DNA of 64,000 nucleotides, taken from positions 1-64,000 of the forward strand of contig NZ_JANFNH010000036.1 in assembly GCF_024436055.1 (NCBI RefSeq), read 5' to 3'. Both the position numbers and the translations under genes were made by a program. Position 1 is the first letter of the stretch. Each line of letters starts with the position of its first letter. Origin of the DNA: Streptantibioticus rubrisoli (GTDB lineage Bacteria > Actinomycetota > Actinomycetes > Streptomycetales > Streptomycetaceae). Positions 9,050 through 17,211 of the stretch are shown one piece after another. The notes below the pieces were generated by a model. That model had not been told where the DNA came from. It made no database searches and was given only the letters and a program-made list of their open reading frames with translations.

Positions 9050-9831
9050 CGGCGGTCGGTCAGCGGGGCGTGCGCCACGAAGTCCGCGAAGCGGCGCTGC
9101 CCCACGGCGTGCTCGGGGGCCAGCAGCCCGCCGTCGCGCACCGCCCTCGCCAGCTTGCCCGGCAGCGGCACCGACACCACCGGCCGACGGCGTCCGCGCG
9201 CCCGCAGGACCGCGTCCACCACCTCCGCCGCGCTCAGGACTTCCGGTCCCCCCATGTCCGGGACGCGTCCGGCGGCCTCGCCGACGGCGAGCTGGGCCAC
9301 CTTGTCCGCGACCTCGCCCACGTCGACCGGCTGGAAGACCAGCCCGGGCGCGGCGAACGCCACGGGCAGCCGGGTCAGCTGCTGCGCCATCGCGAGCAGC
9401 AGGTCATGGAACTGGGTGGTCCGCTGCACCGTCCAGGGCAGTCCGCAGTCCTCCAGTTCCCGCTCCACCCGCCGCTTCGCCTGGTAGTAGCCGAACGGCA
9501 CCCGGTCGACGCCGACGATCGACACATACAGCAGGTGCGGTGATCCGGCGGCCCGGGCGGCGGCGATGAGGTGCCGGGTGCCGATGATGTCGTTCTTCCA
9601 GTGCCGGGGGTCGCTCGCGCAGTGCACCACCGCGCCCACCCCGTCCAAGGCCGCGTCCAGCCCGCTGCCGCTGGTCAGGTCGCCCACCGCCCACTGCGCC
9701 CGCCGCGGCACCGTGGCGGGCCGCTCGGCGCGCCGGCTGAGCACCCGCACCCGCCGCCCGTCGGCCACCAGCCGCCGTACCACCGCGGCCCCGAGCACAC
9801 CGGTACCGCCGGTCACCAAAACCGTGTCCAT
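9022..9831 (-). CDS. NAD(P)-binding SDR/NmrA-like oxidoreductase or epimerase
   Basis: 269-residue atypical short-chain dehydrogenase of the NmrA/complex-I-subunit-like type. The Rossmann motif VTGGTGVLGAAVVRRL is at residues 5-20. AVVHCASDP and the YYQAKRRVE segment (Tyr-x3-Lys) complete the nucleotide and active-site signature. A strong ribosome site (GGAGGGAAGG) precedes the ATG at 9831. It lies 122 bp downstream of the ECF41 sigma gene on the same strand. ECF41 sigma factors are known to control adjacent carboxymuconolactone decarboxylase, oxidoreductase or epimerase genes, so this is the likely target gene. The substrate is unknown. Confidence 0.85.
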   Translation of the reverse strand: MDTVLVTGGTGVLGAAVVRRLVADGRRVRVLSRRAERPATVPRRAQWAVGDLTSGSGLDAALDGVGAVVHCASDPRHWKNDIIGTRHLIAAARAAGSPHLLYVSIVGVDRVPFGYYQAKRRVERELEDCGLPWTVQRTTQFHDLLLAMAQQLTRLPVAFAAPGLVFQPVDVGEVADKVAQLAVGEAAGRVPDMGGPEVLSAAEVVDAVLRARGRRRPVVSVPLPGKLARAVRDGGLLAPEHAVGQRRFADFVAHAPLTDRRYGAAQRSA

Positions 9832-9953
9832 CGCCGTCCCTTCCCTCCGTGTGGGCCGGGACCACCCGCGAGGACCGGTCGGCCGCCCGCGGATCTCCCG
9901 GCAGAGATCTCACGGAACAGACCGCGCAGCCCGCCGGAATGTGACACCGCGGG

Positions 9954-10910
9954 TCAGGCGGCGGTGCGCTCGGCCCACTGCCGGCCGAAGAACTCCAGCT
10001 TGCGGGGATTGAGCACGTTGCGCAGCCCGACGATGCCCTGCCGGCTGAACTCCGGCACCAGCACGCCCAGCACCTTGGACCTCAGCAGCGCGACCAGCGC
10101 GGGCTCGCCGTTCACCTCGGCGATCTCCACCCGAAGGCCCGGCGGCGACTTGACCACCAGCCCGGCGACCAGCCGCGCCACCTTCGACGGGCCGAGCACC
10201 GGCCGCCTGGCCGCCGACACCGTGCCGCCGCCGTCCGCCCAGGACACCACGTCCTGCGCCAGGAGCTCCTCAAGACCGGCCAGGTCACCGTCCGCGGCGG
10301 CTCGCAGGAACTCCTCGACCATCCGTCGCCGCTGCTCCAGGGGCGCGTCGAAGCGGGCCTGCGGCCCGCCCACCCGGTTGCGGGCGCGGCGCAGCAACTG
10401 GCGGCAGTTGTCCTCGGACAGCTCCAGCACCTCGGCGATCCGCGCGTGCGGGTAACCGAACGCCTCACGGAGCACGAAGACCGCGCGCTCCGCCGCGGTC
10501 AGCCGTTCCAGCAGCACCAGCAGCGCGAAGGACACCGACTCGCGCCGCTCCACGCTCTCCAGCGGTCCCAGCGCGCCGTCCGCGGTCAGCACCGGTTCCG
10601 GCAGCCACGGGCCGACGTACCGCTCACGGCGCAGCCGTGCCGAATCCAGCACGTTCAGGCACAAGTTGACCACCGTCTTGACCAACCACGCGCCGGGAGC
10701 GGCCACTTGACCGCGGTCAGCGCCCTGCCAGCGCAGATAGGCGTCCTGCACCACGTCCTCGGCCTCCGCGGCCGAGCCCAGCATCCGGTAGGCCACCGCG
10801 AACAGCCGCGAGCGCTCCCGCTCGAAGACGGCGGCCGGATCCGCCACCGCCGCCGAACGGCACGAGCGCCCGGCGCCCGGCGAAACCGTCTGAACCGGGG
10901 AGGAGTTCAC
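9954..10910 (-). CDS. ECF41-type RNA polymerase sigma factor with SnoaL-like C-terminal domain
   Basis: About 318 residues: sigma region 2 (RLFAVAYRMLGSAAEAEDVVQ), a linker with WLPEP, region 4 (AVFVLREAFGYPHARIAEVL), and a C-terminal NTF2/SnoaL-like domain. WLPEP, the DGGG element and the terminal NPRKL are hallmarks of group ECF41, which is controlled by its own C-terminal extension rather than by an anti-sigma gene; none is present here. I placed the start at the GTG whose GTGA overlaps the upstream stop; a GTG at 10919 is also possible. It is translationally coupled to the upstream YdbC-like gene and followed by an SDR gene, the usual ECF41 partner type. The inducing signal is unknown. 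Confidence 0.88.
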   Translation of the reverse strand: MNSSPVQTVSPGAGRSCRSAAVADPAAVFERERSRLFAVAYRMLGSAAEAEDVVQDAYLRWQGADRGQVAAPGAWLVKTVVNLCLNVLDSARLRRERYVGPWLPEPVLTADGALGPLESVERRESVSFALLVLLERLTAAERAVFVLREAFGYPHARIAEVLELSEDNCRQLLRRARNRVGGPQARFDAPLEQRRRMVEEFLRAAADGDLAGLEELLAQDVVSWADGGGTVSAARRPVLGPSKVARLVAGLVVKSPPGLRVEIAEVNGEPALVALLRSKVLGVLVPEFSRQGIVGLRNVLNPRKLEFFGRQWAERTAA

Positions 10911-11512
10911 ACCGTCCACGCCTGCACCACGTCGATGATGTCACCCGCCACCGACACCAGGTCGGCGTCCAACTCCGCCCGCTGCTCCAGCCTGCCGACC
11001 GCGGCGGGGCGGTACTTGCCGCGCTCGGTGGAGGAGTCCCACATCGACAGCACCAGGAACTCGCTTCCCGCGCCCTCCGCGAAGACGCCCCTGAGCATCC
11101 CCGGCGACCCGGCCATCGCCGGGTTCCACACCTTCTCCTGCATCGTCATGAAGTGCTCCACCTGCTCGGGACGCACCCGAAGGTGTGCGACGCGCACCAG
11201 GTCCGCGTCCCGGAACTGGGCGCGGAACCCCACCTTCACCTCCTGACGCTGCTCGAACAGGCGCACATCGGCGCGGTCGTAGGTGCCCGCCTGGGCCGCG
11301 GCTATGGAGTCGTGCGGTCCGGCCATGAACATGTCGTAGAACCGGCGGTTCTCCCAGAAGCAGAAGACATGCGCCTCATTCGGGCGGCCGCGCCCCCACC
11401 CACCGCCCTGCCCCCGGAACCCCGGCTCGCCCAGCAACCCCGACCACTCACGCTGCCCGCGCTCGAACCCCTCTCGGTCCAGCACGCGGCAGCGACTCCA
11501 CTTCACCAGCAC
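10907..11512 (-). CDS. YdbC/DUF4937-like dimeric alpha-beta barrel protein
   Basis: 201-residue cytosolic protein made of two ferredoxin-like alpha/beta halves. The N-terminal half (MLVKWSRCRV, a Gly/Arg-rich loop, HVFCFWENRRFYDMFM) resembles YdbC/DUF4937. The C-terminal half (VRVAHLRVRPEQVEHFMTMQ, FLVLSMWDSSTERGKY) is similar to antibiotic-biosynthesis-monooxygenase-like domains. Such duplicated barrels bind or oxidise small molecules, but no cofactor motif is visible. The GTG at 11512 is the only good start. It is first in a three-gene unit with the ECF41 sigma factor and the SDR, and its stop overlaps the sigma start. It may sense or detoxify the signal; this is inference. Confidence 0.65.
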   Translation of the reverse strand: MLVKWSRCRVLDREGFERGQREWSGLLGEPGFRGQGGGWGRGRPNEAHVFCFWENRRFYDMFMAGPHDSIAAAQAGTYDRADVRLFEQRQEVKVGFRAQFRDADLVRVAHLRVRPEQVEHFMTMQEKVWNPAMAGSPGMLRGVFAEGAGSEFLVLSMWDSSTERGKYRPAAVGRLEQRAELDADLVSVAGDIIDVVQAWTV

Positions 11513-11610
11513 CGCGCCATCTTAGGGCCGCGCGGTGCCTGCCCCGCGCCCGCGGTGGAGCCCGTCACCCGGTCAACTCCCCTTGTGGGCACGGCCGTAC
11601 GATCAGGCGC

Positions 11611-12015
11611 ATGGACGCTTTGTACCCACGCCTGCTGGTCCGTGACTTCGACTCCGCGACCCGGTTCTGGTCCGCGGCACTGCGCGACCTGCTCGCGGTG
11701 GAGCCGGTGAAGGTGCTGCCCGAACACGGGTACGCGAACTGGGACGTGGACGGTCAGGCGGTGCTCGTACTGTACTCGCGCGAGGCGATCGCCCGTACCG
11801 TCGGCACCGAGGCGCTCCCGTCGCACGCGCCCGGGCAGGACACCGCGATGCTGGTGCTGAGGGTCGACGACGTGGAGGAGGCCGCGCGCAAGCTCGCCGC
11901 GCACGGCGCCATGGTCGTGGTGGAGCCGCGCGACCGCCCGGAGTGGGGCGCCAACCTGCGCACCGCGCATCTGCGCGACCCGGAGGGCAACCTCATCGAA
12001 CTCCAGTCGTACTGA
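11611..12015 (+). CDS. VOC family (glyoxalase/bleomycin-resistance-like) protein
   Basis: 134-residue single-domain vicinal-oxygen-chelate protein. The two beta-alpha-beta-beta-beta halves are visible: LYPRLLVRDFDSATRFWSAA at the start and AMLVLRVDDVEEAARKLAA in the second half. The C-terminal HLRDPEGNLIELQ carries the conserved Asp-Pro-x-Gly-Asn and the metal-ligand Glu. Members are dioxygenases, glyoxalases or antibiotic-binding proteins; specificity cannot be told from sequence. It is divergent from the ECF41 operon and ends at a strong bidirectional hairpin shared with nrdJ. Confidence 0.85.
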   Translation: MDALYPRLLVRDFDSATRFWSAALRDLLAVEPVKVLPEHGYANWDVDGQAVLVLYSREAIARTVGTEALPSHAPGQDTAMLVLRVDDVEEAARKLAAHGAMVVVEPRDRPEWGANLRTAHLRDPEGNLIELQSY

Positions 12016-12028
12016 CCGGCGCGGCACG

Positions 12029-12066
12029 GAGGCGGGGCGTGAACCGATCGGTCCACGCCCCGCCTC
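12029..12066. terminator. bidirectional hairpin terminator between VOC gene and nrdJ
   Basis: A perfect 13-bp stem, GAGGCGGGGCGTG (12029-12041) with CACGCCCCGCCTC (12054-12066), has a 12-nt loop. It lies between two convergent stops. There is no T tract, as is usual in Streptomyces. Confidence 0.8.
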
Positions 12067-12075
12067 ATGCCCGGC

Positions 12076-14988
12076 TCAGCTGCAGCCGCTGGTCGAGCCG
12101 CAGCCCTCGCACACGTAGCAGCTGCCCGCGCGGCGCATCTTGGTGCCGCAGGAGAAGCACAGCGGTGCGTCGGCGTTCAGGCCCTGCTGGATCTCCAGCA
12201 GCTCGGTGGAGTTGTGCGCCGCCTTCGGCGCCGGTGCCGTGGCAGCGGGCGCCTGCTTGGGCGGGTCGACCTGGCGAGGCGCCGACTGGGCCAGGCCCTC
12301 GACGTCCATGTCCTCGCCCTCCGGCTCGTAGGAGCCGGTGTCCAGGTGCCGCTGGCGCTCCTCGGCGGAGTGGATGCCGAGCGCGGAGCGGGTCTCGAAC
12401 GGCAGGAAGTCCAGCGCCAGGCGGCGGAAGATGTAGTCGACGATCGACTGCGCCATCCGCACGTCAGGGTCGTCGGTCAGACCGGCGGGCTCGAAGCGCA
12501 TGTTGGTGAACTTCGAGACGTAGGTCTCCAGCGGCACCCCGTACTGCAGGCCCACCGAGACGGCGATGGAGAAGGCGTCCATCATGCCCGCGAGGGTCGA
12601 GCCCTGCTTGGACATCTTCAAGAAGACCTCGCCGAGACCGTCGTCCGGGTAGGAGTTGGCGGTCATGTAGCCCTCGGCGCCGCCCACCGTGAACGAGGTG
12701 GTCAGGCCCGGACGGCCCTTCGGCAGCCGCTTGCGGACCGGGCGGTACTCGACCACCCTCTCCACCTCGGCCGGGGCGGCGGCCTGCTCGGCCTTCTTCT
12801 CCTCTTCCTTCTTCTTCGCCGAGAGCGGCTGGCCCACCTTGCAGTTGTCGCGGTAGATGGCCAGCGCCTTCAGGCCCATCTTCCAGCCCTCGAAGTAGAT
12901 CTCCTCGATCTCCTCGACGGTGGCCGACTCCGGCATGTTCACGGTCTTGGAGATGGCGCCGGACAAGAACGGCTGCGCGGCCGCCATCATCCGTACGTGG
13001 CCCATCGGGGAGATGGCCCGCTCGCCCATCGCGCAGTCGAAGACCTCGTAGTGCTGGGGCTTCAGGCCCGGGGCGTCGATGACGTTGCCGTGCTCGGCGA
13101 TGTGCGCGACGATCGCCTCGACCTGCTCCGGCTGGTAGCCGAGCCGCTTGAGCGCCTTGGGCACGGTGTTGTTCACGATCTGCATCGAGCCGCCGCCGAC
13201 CAGCTTCTTGAACTTCACCAGCGCCAGGTCCGGCTCGACACCGGTGGTGTCGCAGTCCATCATCAGGCCGATGGTGCCGGTGGGGGCCAGCACGCTCGCC
13301 TGGGCGTTGCGGAAACCGTTCTTCTCGCCGAGCCGGAGCACGTCCTGCCAGGCCTCGGTGGCCGCGGCCCACACCGGGGTGTCCAGGTCGTCCATGCGCG
13401 TGGCGGCGGCGTTGGCGTCCGAGTGCTGCTTCATGACGCGCTTGTGGGCGTCGGCGTTGCGGGCGTAGCCGTCGTACGGGCCGACGACCGCGGCCAGTTC
13501 GGCGGAGCGCCGGTAGGAGGTGCCGGTCATCAGCGAGGTGATGGCACCGGCGAGCGCCCGGCCGCCGTCGCTGTCGTAGGCGTGGCCGGTGGCCATCAGC
13601 AGGGCGCCCAGGTTGGCGTAGCCGATGCCCAGCTGGCGGAAGGCGCGGGTGGTCTCGCCGATCTTCTGGGTGGGGAAGTCGGCGAAGCAGATGGAGATGT
13701 CCATCGCGGTGATGACCAGCTCGACCACCTTGGCGAACCGCTCGGCGTCGAAGCTCTGGTTGCCCTGGTCGTCGTCGCGCAGGAACTTCATCAGGTTCAA
13801 CGAGGCCAGGTTGCACGAGGAGTTGTCCAGGTGCATGTACTCGCTGCACGGGTTGGAGGCGGTGATCCGGCCCGACTCCGGCGAGGTGTGCCAGTGGTTG
13901 ATGGTGTCGTCGTACTGGATGCCGGGGTCGGCGCAGGCCCAGGCGGCCTCGGCCATCTTGCGGAACAGGCTCTTGGCGTCGACCTCCTCGATGACCTCGC
14001 CGGTCAGCCGGGCGCGCAGACCGAACTTCTCGCCCTTCTCGACCGCCCGCATGAACTCGTCGTTCACCCGGACCGAGTTGTTGGCGTTCTGGTACTGGAC
14101 GGAGGTGATGTCCTCGCCGCCGAGGTCCATGTCGAAGCCCGCGTCGCGCAGCGCGCGGATCTTCTCCTCCTCCTTCACCTTGGTCTCGATGAAGGCCTCG
14201 ACGTCGGGGTGGTCCACGTCCAGGACGACCATCTTGGCCGCGCGGCGGGTCGCGCCACCGGACTTGATCGTTCCTGCCGAGGCGTCGGCGCCGCGCATGA
14301 AGGACACCGGGCCGGAGGCGTTGCCGCCGGAGGAGAGCAGTTCCTTGGAGGAGCGGATGCGGGAGAGGTTCAGGCCGGCTCCAGAGCCGCCCTTGAAGAT
14401 CATCCCCTCTTCCTTGTACCAGTCGAGGATCGAGTCCATCGAGTCGTCGACGGACAGGATGAAGCAGGCGGACACCTGCTGCGGCTGGGCGGTGCCGACG
14501 TTGAACCACACCGGGGAGTTGAAGCTGAAGACCTGGTGCAGCAGGGCGTAGGCCAGTTCGTGCTCGAAGATCTCGGCGTCCGCGTCGGAGGCGAAGTAGC
14601 CGTGCTCCTCGCCCGCGGCCCGGTAGGTCTTCACCACGCGGTCGATGAGCTGCTTGAGGCTGTTCTCACGGCTGGCGGAGCCGACGGCGCCACGGAAGTA
14701 CTTGCTGGTGACGATGTTGACCGCGTTCACCGACCAGAAGTCGGGGAACTCCACGCCGCGCTGCTCGAAGTTGACCGAGCCGTCGCGCCAGTTGGTCATG
14801 ACGACGTCGCGGCGCTCCCAGACCACCTCGTCGTACGGGTGCGTGCCGGGAGTGGTGTGGATGCGCTCGATCCGCAGGCCCTTGCCGGGCTTGGCGGTCC
14901 TGGTGGTCTTCACTGCCTTCCCGGCCTTCTCAGCGTTTCCGTCCTTGGAGCGAGAGCTACGTGCCGAGCCGCTCGTCGTCTCTGTCAT
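12076..14988 (-). CDS. nrdJ: adenosylcobalamin-dependent (class II) ribonucleoside-diphosphate reductase
   Basis: 970-residue enzyme that makes deoxyribonucleotides without oxygen, using coenzyme B12 as radical source. Visible landmarks are the substrate-site Cys in QVSACFIL (C175), the active-site NPCSEYMHLD (C381, E383) with SSCNLASLN (C392), a short basic N-terminal extension, and a C-terminal zinc-ribbon-like tail (LCFSCGTKM...CYVCEGCG) that presumably relays reducing equivalents. Length is normal for the actinobacterial form. It lies about 200 bp downstream of nrdR on the same strand, as in the nrdRJ operon known from Streptomyces. Regulation is therefore most likely by NrdR at the boxes upstream of nrdR. 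I see no cobalamin riboswitch upstream. Confidence 0.97.
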   Translation of the reverse strand: MTETTSGSARSSRSKDGNAEKAGKAVKTTRTAKPGKGLRIERIHTTPGTHPYDEVVWERRDVVMTNWRDGSVNFEQRGVEFPDFWSVNAVNIVTSKYFRGAVGSASRENSLKQLIDRVVKTYRAAGEEHGYFASDADAEIFEHELAYALLHQVFSFNSPVWFNVGTAQPQQVSACFILSVDDSMDSILDWYKEEGMIFKGGSGAGLNLSRIRSSKELLSSGGNASGPVSFMRGADASAGTIKSGGATRRAAKMVVLDVDHPDVEAFIETKVKEEEKIRALRDAGFDMDLGGEDITSVQYQNANNSVRVNDEFMRAVEKGEKFGLRARLTGEVIEEVDAKSLFRKMAEAAWACADPGIQYDDTINHWHTSPESGRITASNPCSEYMHLDNSSCNLASLNLMKFLRDDDQGNQSFDAERFAKVVELVITAMDISICFADFPTQKIGETTRAFRQLGIGYANLGALLMATGHAYDSDGGRALAGAITSLMTGTSYRRSAELAAVVGPYDGYARNADAHKRVMKQHSDANAAATRMDDLDTPVWAAATEAWQDVLRLGEKNGFRNAQASVLAPTGTIGLMMDCDTTGVEPDLALVKFKKLVGGGSMQIVNNTVPKALKRLGYQPEQVEAIVAHIAEHGNVIDAPGLKPQHYEVFDCAMGERAISPMGHVRMMAAAQPFLSGAISKTVNMPESATVEEIEEIYFEGWKMGLKALAIYRDNCKVGQPLSAKKKEEEKKAEQAAAPAEVERVVEYRPVRKRLPKGRPGLTTSFTVGGAEGYMTANSYPDDGLGEVFLKMSKQGSTLAGMMDAFSIAVSVGLQYGVPLETYVSKFTNMRFEPAGLTDDPDVRMAQSIVDYIFRRLALDFLPFETRSALGIHSAEERQRHLDTGSYEPEGEDMDVEGLAQSAPRQVDPPKQAPAATAPAPKAAHNSTELLEIQQGLNADAPLCFSCGTKMRRAGSCYVCEGCGSTSGCS

Positions 14989-15188
14989 GCCGCCTCCCTA
15001 TACGGGCAAAACGCCCTGAAGTGCCACGGTTCTTCCCGCCGCACGGTGTTGTCTGCCGCCTCGGCGCCCGTGGCACCGGACGAAGTCTGTGTCCTGCTGT
15101 GTGTCGCGGTTCGCGGGATGCCGCGCCGCGTGGCCCCGTGGGGGCAGGGCCGCGGGCGCCCGATGGGGGCGCGCCGGGCCGCCCGGCC

Positions 15189-15785
15189 TCAGGGCGAGGC
15201 CGGGCCGGATGGGACGGGGACGGCCGCGCCCCCGTCGGTGCCGCGGGGGTCCGCCGACCGCGGGGCGCGGGCTTCCCCATGCCGCTGACCTGGGCTGTCG
15301 GCCGATGGCCGGGTGGCGCAGGGGGACGCGGCGGCCCCGCCGCCGCCAGCCCGCAGCTCGTTGATGGCCGCCTCGAAGTCCTCGAGCGAGTCGAAGGCCC
15401 GGTAGACCGAGGCGAACCGCAAGTAGGCGACGAGGTCGAGGTCCTGGAGCGGGCCGAGTATCGCCAGTCCCACGTCATGGGTGGACAGTTCGGCGCTGCC
15501 GGTGGCCCGGACCGCTTCCTCGACGCGTTGCCCGAGCTGGGCCAGCGCGTCCTCGGTGACCGGGCGGCCCTGGCAGGCCTTGCGCACCCCGGCGATGACC
15601 TTGTCCCGACTGAAGGGCTCGGTCACCCCGCTGCGCTTGATCACCATCAGGGACGCCGTCTCGACCGTGGTGAACCGCCGACCGCAGTCGGGGCACTGGC
15701 GGCGCCGCCGGATCGAGGTTCCGTCGTCGGTGGTGCGGCTGTCGACCACGCGGCTGTCTGGGTGCCTGCAGAAGGGGCAGTGCAT
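15189..15785 (-). CDS. nrdR: transcriptional repressor NrdR
   Basis: 198-residue zinc-finger/ATP-cone repressor of ribonucleotide reductase genes. The four zinc cysteines are in MHCPFC (C3, C6) and QCPDC (C31, C34). The ATP-cone follows ([20 protein letters not shown] to about residue 140), and [25 protein letters not shown] ends the conserved core. The core ends near residue 150. A 45-residue Pro/Ala/Ser-rich tail follows that most family members lack; it is probably disordered. GAGGGAGAGG precedes the ATG at 15785. It heads the nrdR-nrdJ unit and presumably represses itself through the two upstream NrdR boxes. Confidence 0.95.
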   Translation of the reverse strand: MHCPFCRHPDSRVVDSRTTDDGTSIRRRRQCPDCGRRFTTVETASLMVIKRSGVTEPFSRDKVIAGVRKACQGRPVTEDALAQLGQRVEEAVRATGSAELSTHDVGLAILGPLQDLDLVAYLRFASVYRAFDSLEDFEAAINELRAGGGGAAASPCATRPSADSPGQRHGEARAPRSADPRGTDGGAAVPVPSGPASP

Positions 15786-15924
15786 GTCCTCTCCCTCCTC
15801 ACCCTGATGTCCGCGCGCGGACGGCCGTCGCGCGGTATGGAATAACACGCTGCGCACGGCCTGTTGGGCCCCGCGAAGCAGCCTCAAGCATAGGCGATCC
15901 CCGGAGTCCTGCAGACCGCGGGAA

Positions 15925-15972
15925 CCACAACTTGTGGGTAGCCACCCCACATCAAACCACTAGATCTGGTAC
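15925..15972. promoter_or_regulatory. pair of NrdR boxes upstream of nrdR
   Basis: Two imperfect 16-bp palindromes, 15925-15940 (core CAACTTGTG) and 15957-15972 (core CACTAGATCTGG), match the NrdR-box consensus acaCwAtATaTwGtgt at about 8 and 10 positions. Their centres are 32 bp apart, the three-turn spacing typical of NrdR-box pairs. They lie 140-190 bp upstream of nrdR. The rest of the 550-bp nrdR/lexA gap holds a 16-bp tandem repeat and the lexA SOS box; I see no gene in it. Confidence 0.65.
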
Positions 15973-16134
15973 CAGAGGCCGAGGTGCCGTACTCGCGTGT
16001 CGCGGCGGCGCGGCGCAGCCCGAGCCTACGTGAGGCCCGGGTACGGTGTGCGGGCGGCCTCGGGGGTCACGCTGGGTGCCACACGGACGACGGTGGGGTA
16101 CGGCGCGGGCCTTCGGGAGGGCGAGCCGGAAGAT

Positions 16135-16166
16135 GTGCGGTACCTGAGACGTGCGGTACCTGAGAC
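16135..16166. repeat. 16-bp tandem duplication in nrdR/lexA intergenic region
   Basis: GTGCGGTACCTGAGAC occurs twice back to back (16135-16150 and 16151-16166). The unit contains GGTACC. No function is apparent; it may be a replication-slippage duplication or part of an operator. Confidence 0.7.
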
Positions 16167-16259
16167 GGTCTGATTCGGGCGGCCGACGCCGTCGAGACGG
16201 GAATTTCCGGCCTATACACCCGATAACTTGATCACGACAGGTGAATCATAAATTTTCAC

Positions 16260-16275
16260 TCGAACGTGTGTTTGG
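16260..16275 (+). promoter_or_regulatory. SOS box (LexA operator) of lexA
   Basis: TCGAAC-GTGT-GTTTGG matches the Gram-positive/actinobacterial LexA operator CGAACNNNNGTTCG with one mismatch in the right arm. It lies 60 bp upstream of the lexA start, in the AT-richest stretch of the region, so lexA is presumably autorepressed. Confidence 0.85.
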
Positions 16276-16335
16276 CGCAACCTTTCGAAAGCAACTACCG
16301 TTGTCTCACTAGGGAGAACACAGAGAGGGGCCGCC

Positions 16336-17106
16336 GTGACCACGACCGCAGACAGCGCGACCATCAGCGCCCAGGACCGCTCCCAGGACCGGCTTGATCC
16401 GATGAACGCGATGAACGACGACACCGCGAAGCCAGGACGCTCGCTGCCCGGCCGTCCGCCGGGCATCCGTGCCGACAGCTCTGGGCTCACCGACCGGCAG
16501 CGCCGGGTCATCGAGGTCATCCGGGATTCGGTACAGCGCCGAGGCTACCCCCCGTCGATGCGGGAGATCGGTCAGGCCGTCGGGCTGTCCAGCACGTCCT
16601 CGGTGGCCCACCAGCTGATGGCGCTGGAGCGCAAGGGGTTCCTACGGCGCGATCCGCACCGCCCCCGCGCCTACGAGGTGCGCGGTTCCGACGCCCCGCA
16701 CTCGCAGCCCACGGACACCACCGGCAAGCCGTCGGCATCCTACGTGCCGCTGGTCGGCCGGATCGCGGCTGGTGGGCCGATCCTGGCCGAGGAGTCGGTG
16801 GAGGACGTCTTCCCGCTCCCCCGCCAACTGGTCGGCGACGGCGAGCTGTTCGTCCTCAAGGTGGTCGGTGACTCGATGATCGAGGCGGCCATCTGTGACG
16901 GCGACTGGGTCACCGTGCGCCGCCAACCCGTCGCCGAGAACGGGGACATCGTGGCCGCGATGCTGGACGGAGAGGCCACCGTCAAGCGCTTCAAGCGGGA
17001 GAACGGGCATGTGTGGCTGCTGCCGCACAACGCCGCCTACCAGCCGATCCCCGGTGACGAGGCGACCATCCTCGGCAAGGTGGTGGCCGTACTGCGCCGG
17101 GTGTGA
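16336..17106 (+). CDS. lexA: SOS repressor LexA
   Basis: 256-residue repressor and self-cleaving serine protease. The winged-helix DNA-binding domain covers about residues 50-115 ([35 protein letters not shown]). The S24 domain shows the cleavage site Ala145-Gly146 in RIAAGGP, nucleophile Ser180 in GDSM, and general base Lys217 in EATVKRF; the spacings (35 and 37 residues) equal those of E. coli LexA. A 45-residue N-terminal extension is typical of Streptomyces. The GTG at 16336 follows GAGAGGGG. RecA filaments would trigger cleavage, and recA lies 30 kb away in this window. It is autoregulated through the upstream SOS box. Confidence 0.97.
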   Translation: MTTTADSATISAQDRSQDRLDPMNAMNDDTAKPGRSLPGRPPGIRADSSGLTDRQRRVIEVIRDSVQRRGYPPSMREIGQAVGLSSTSSVAHQLMALERKGFLRRDPHRPRAYEVRGSDAPHSQPTDTTGKPSASYVPLVGRIAAGGPILAEESVEDVFPLPRQLVGDGELFVLKVVGDSMIEAAICDGDWVTVRRQPVAENGDIVAAMLDGEATVKRFKRENGHVWLLPHNAAYQPIPGDEATILGKVVAVLRRV

Positions 17107-17140
17107 ACGCCCCGCCCGAACGCCGCCGCAGGATGCGCCC

Positions 17141-17172
17141 GGTCCCCGGAACCCCGCACGGTTCCGGGGACC
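17141..17172. terminator. bidirectional hairpin between lexA and dinG-type gene
   Basis: A perfect 13-bp stem, GGTCCCCGGAACC (17141-17153) with GGTTCCGGGGACC (17160-17172), has a 6-nt loop and lies between convergent stops. There is no T tract. Confidence 0.8.
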
Positions 17173-17211
17173 CGCCATGTCGCACCGGTGCCGGGCTCGA
17201 CCCCGCCCCGC

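Noticed and set aside
14989-15188. Cobalamin riboswitch in front of nrdJ
   Set aside because: No B12-box-like sequence recognised in the nrdR-nrdJ gap or upstream of nrdR; regulation by NrdR explains the locus.
12067-15288. 1073-codon plus-strand frame opposite nrdJ
   Set aside because: Antisense shadow of a strongly conserved enzyme; composition is Gly/Val/Arg/His-rich with no homology.
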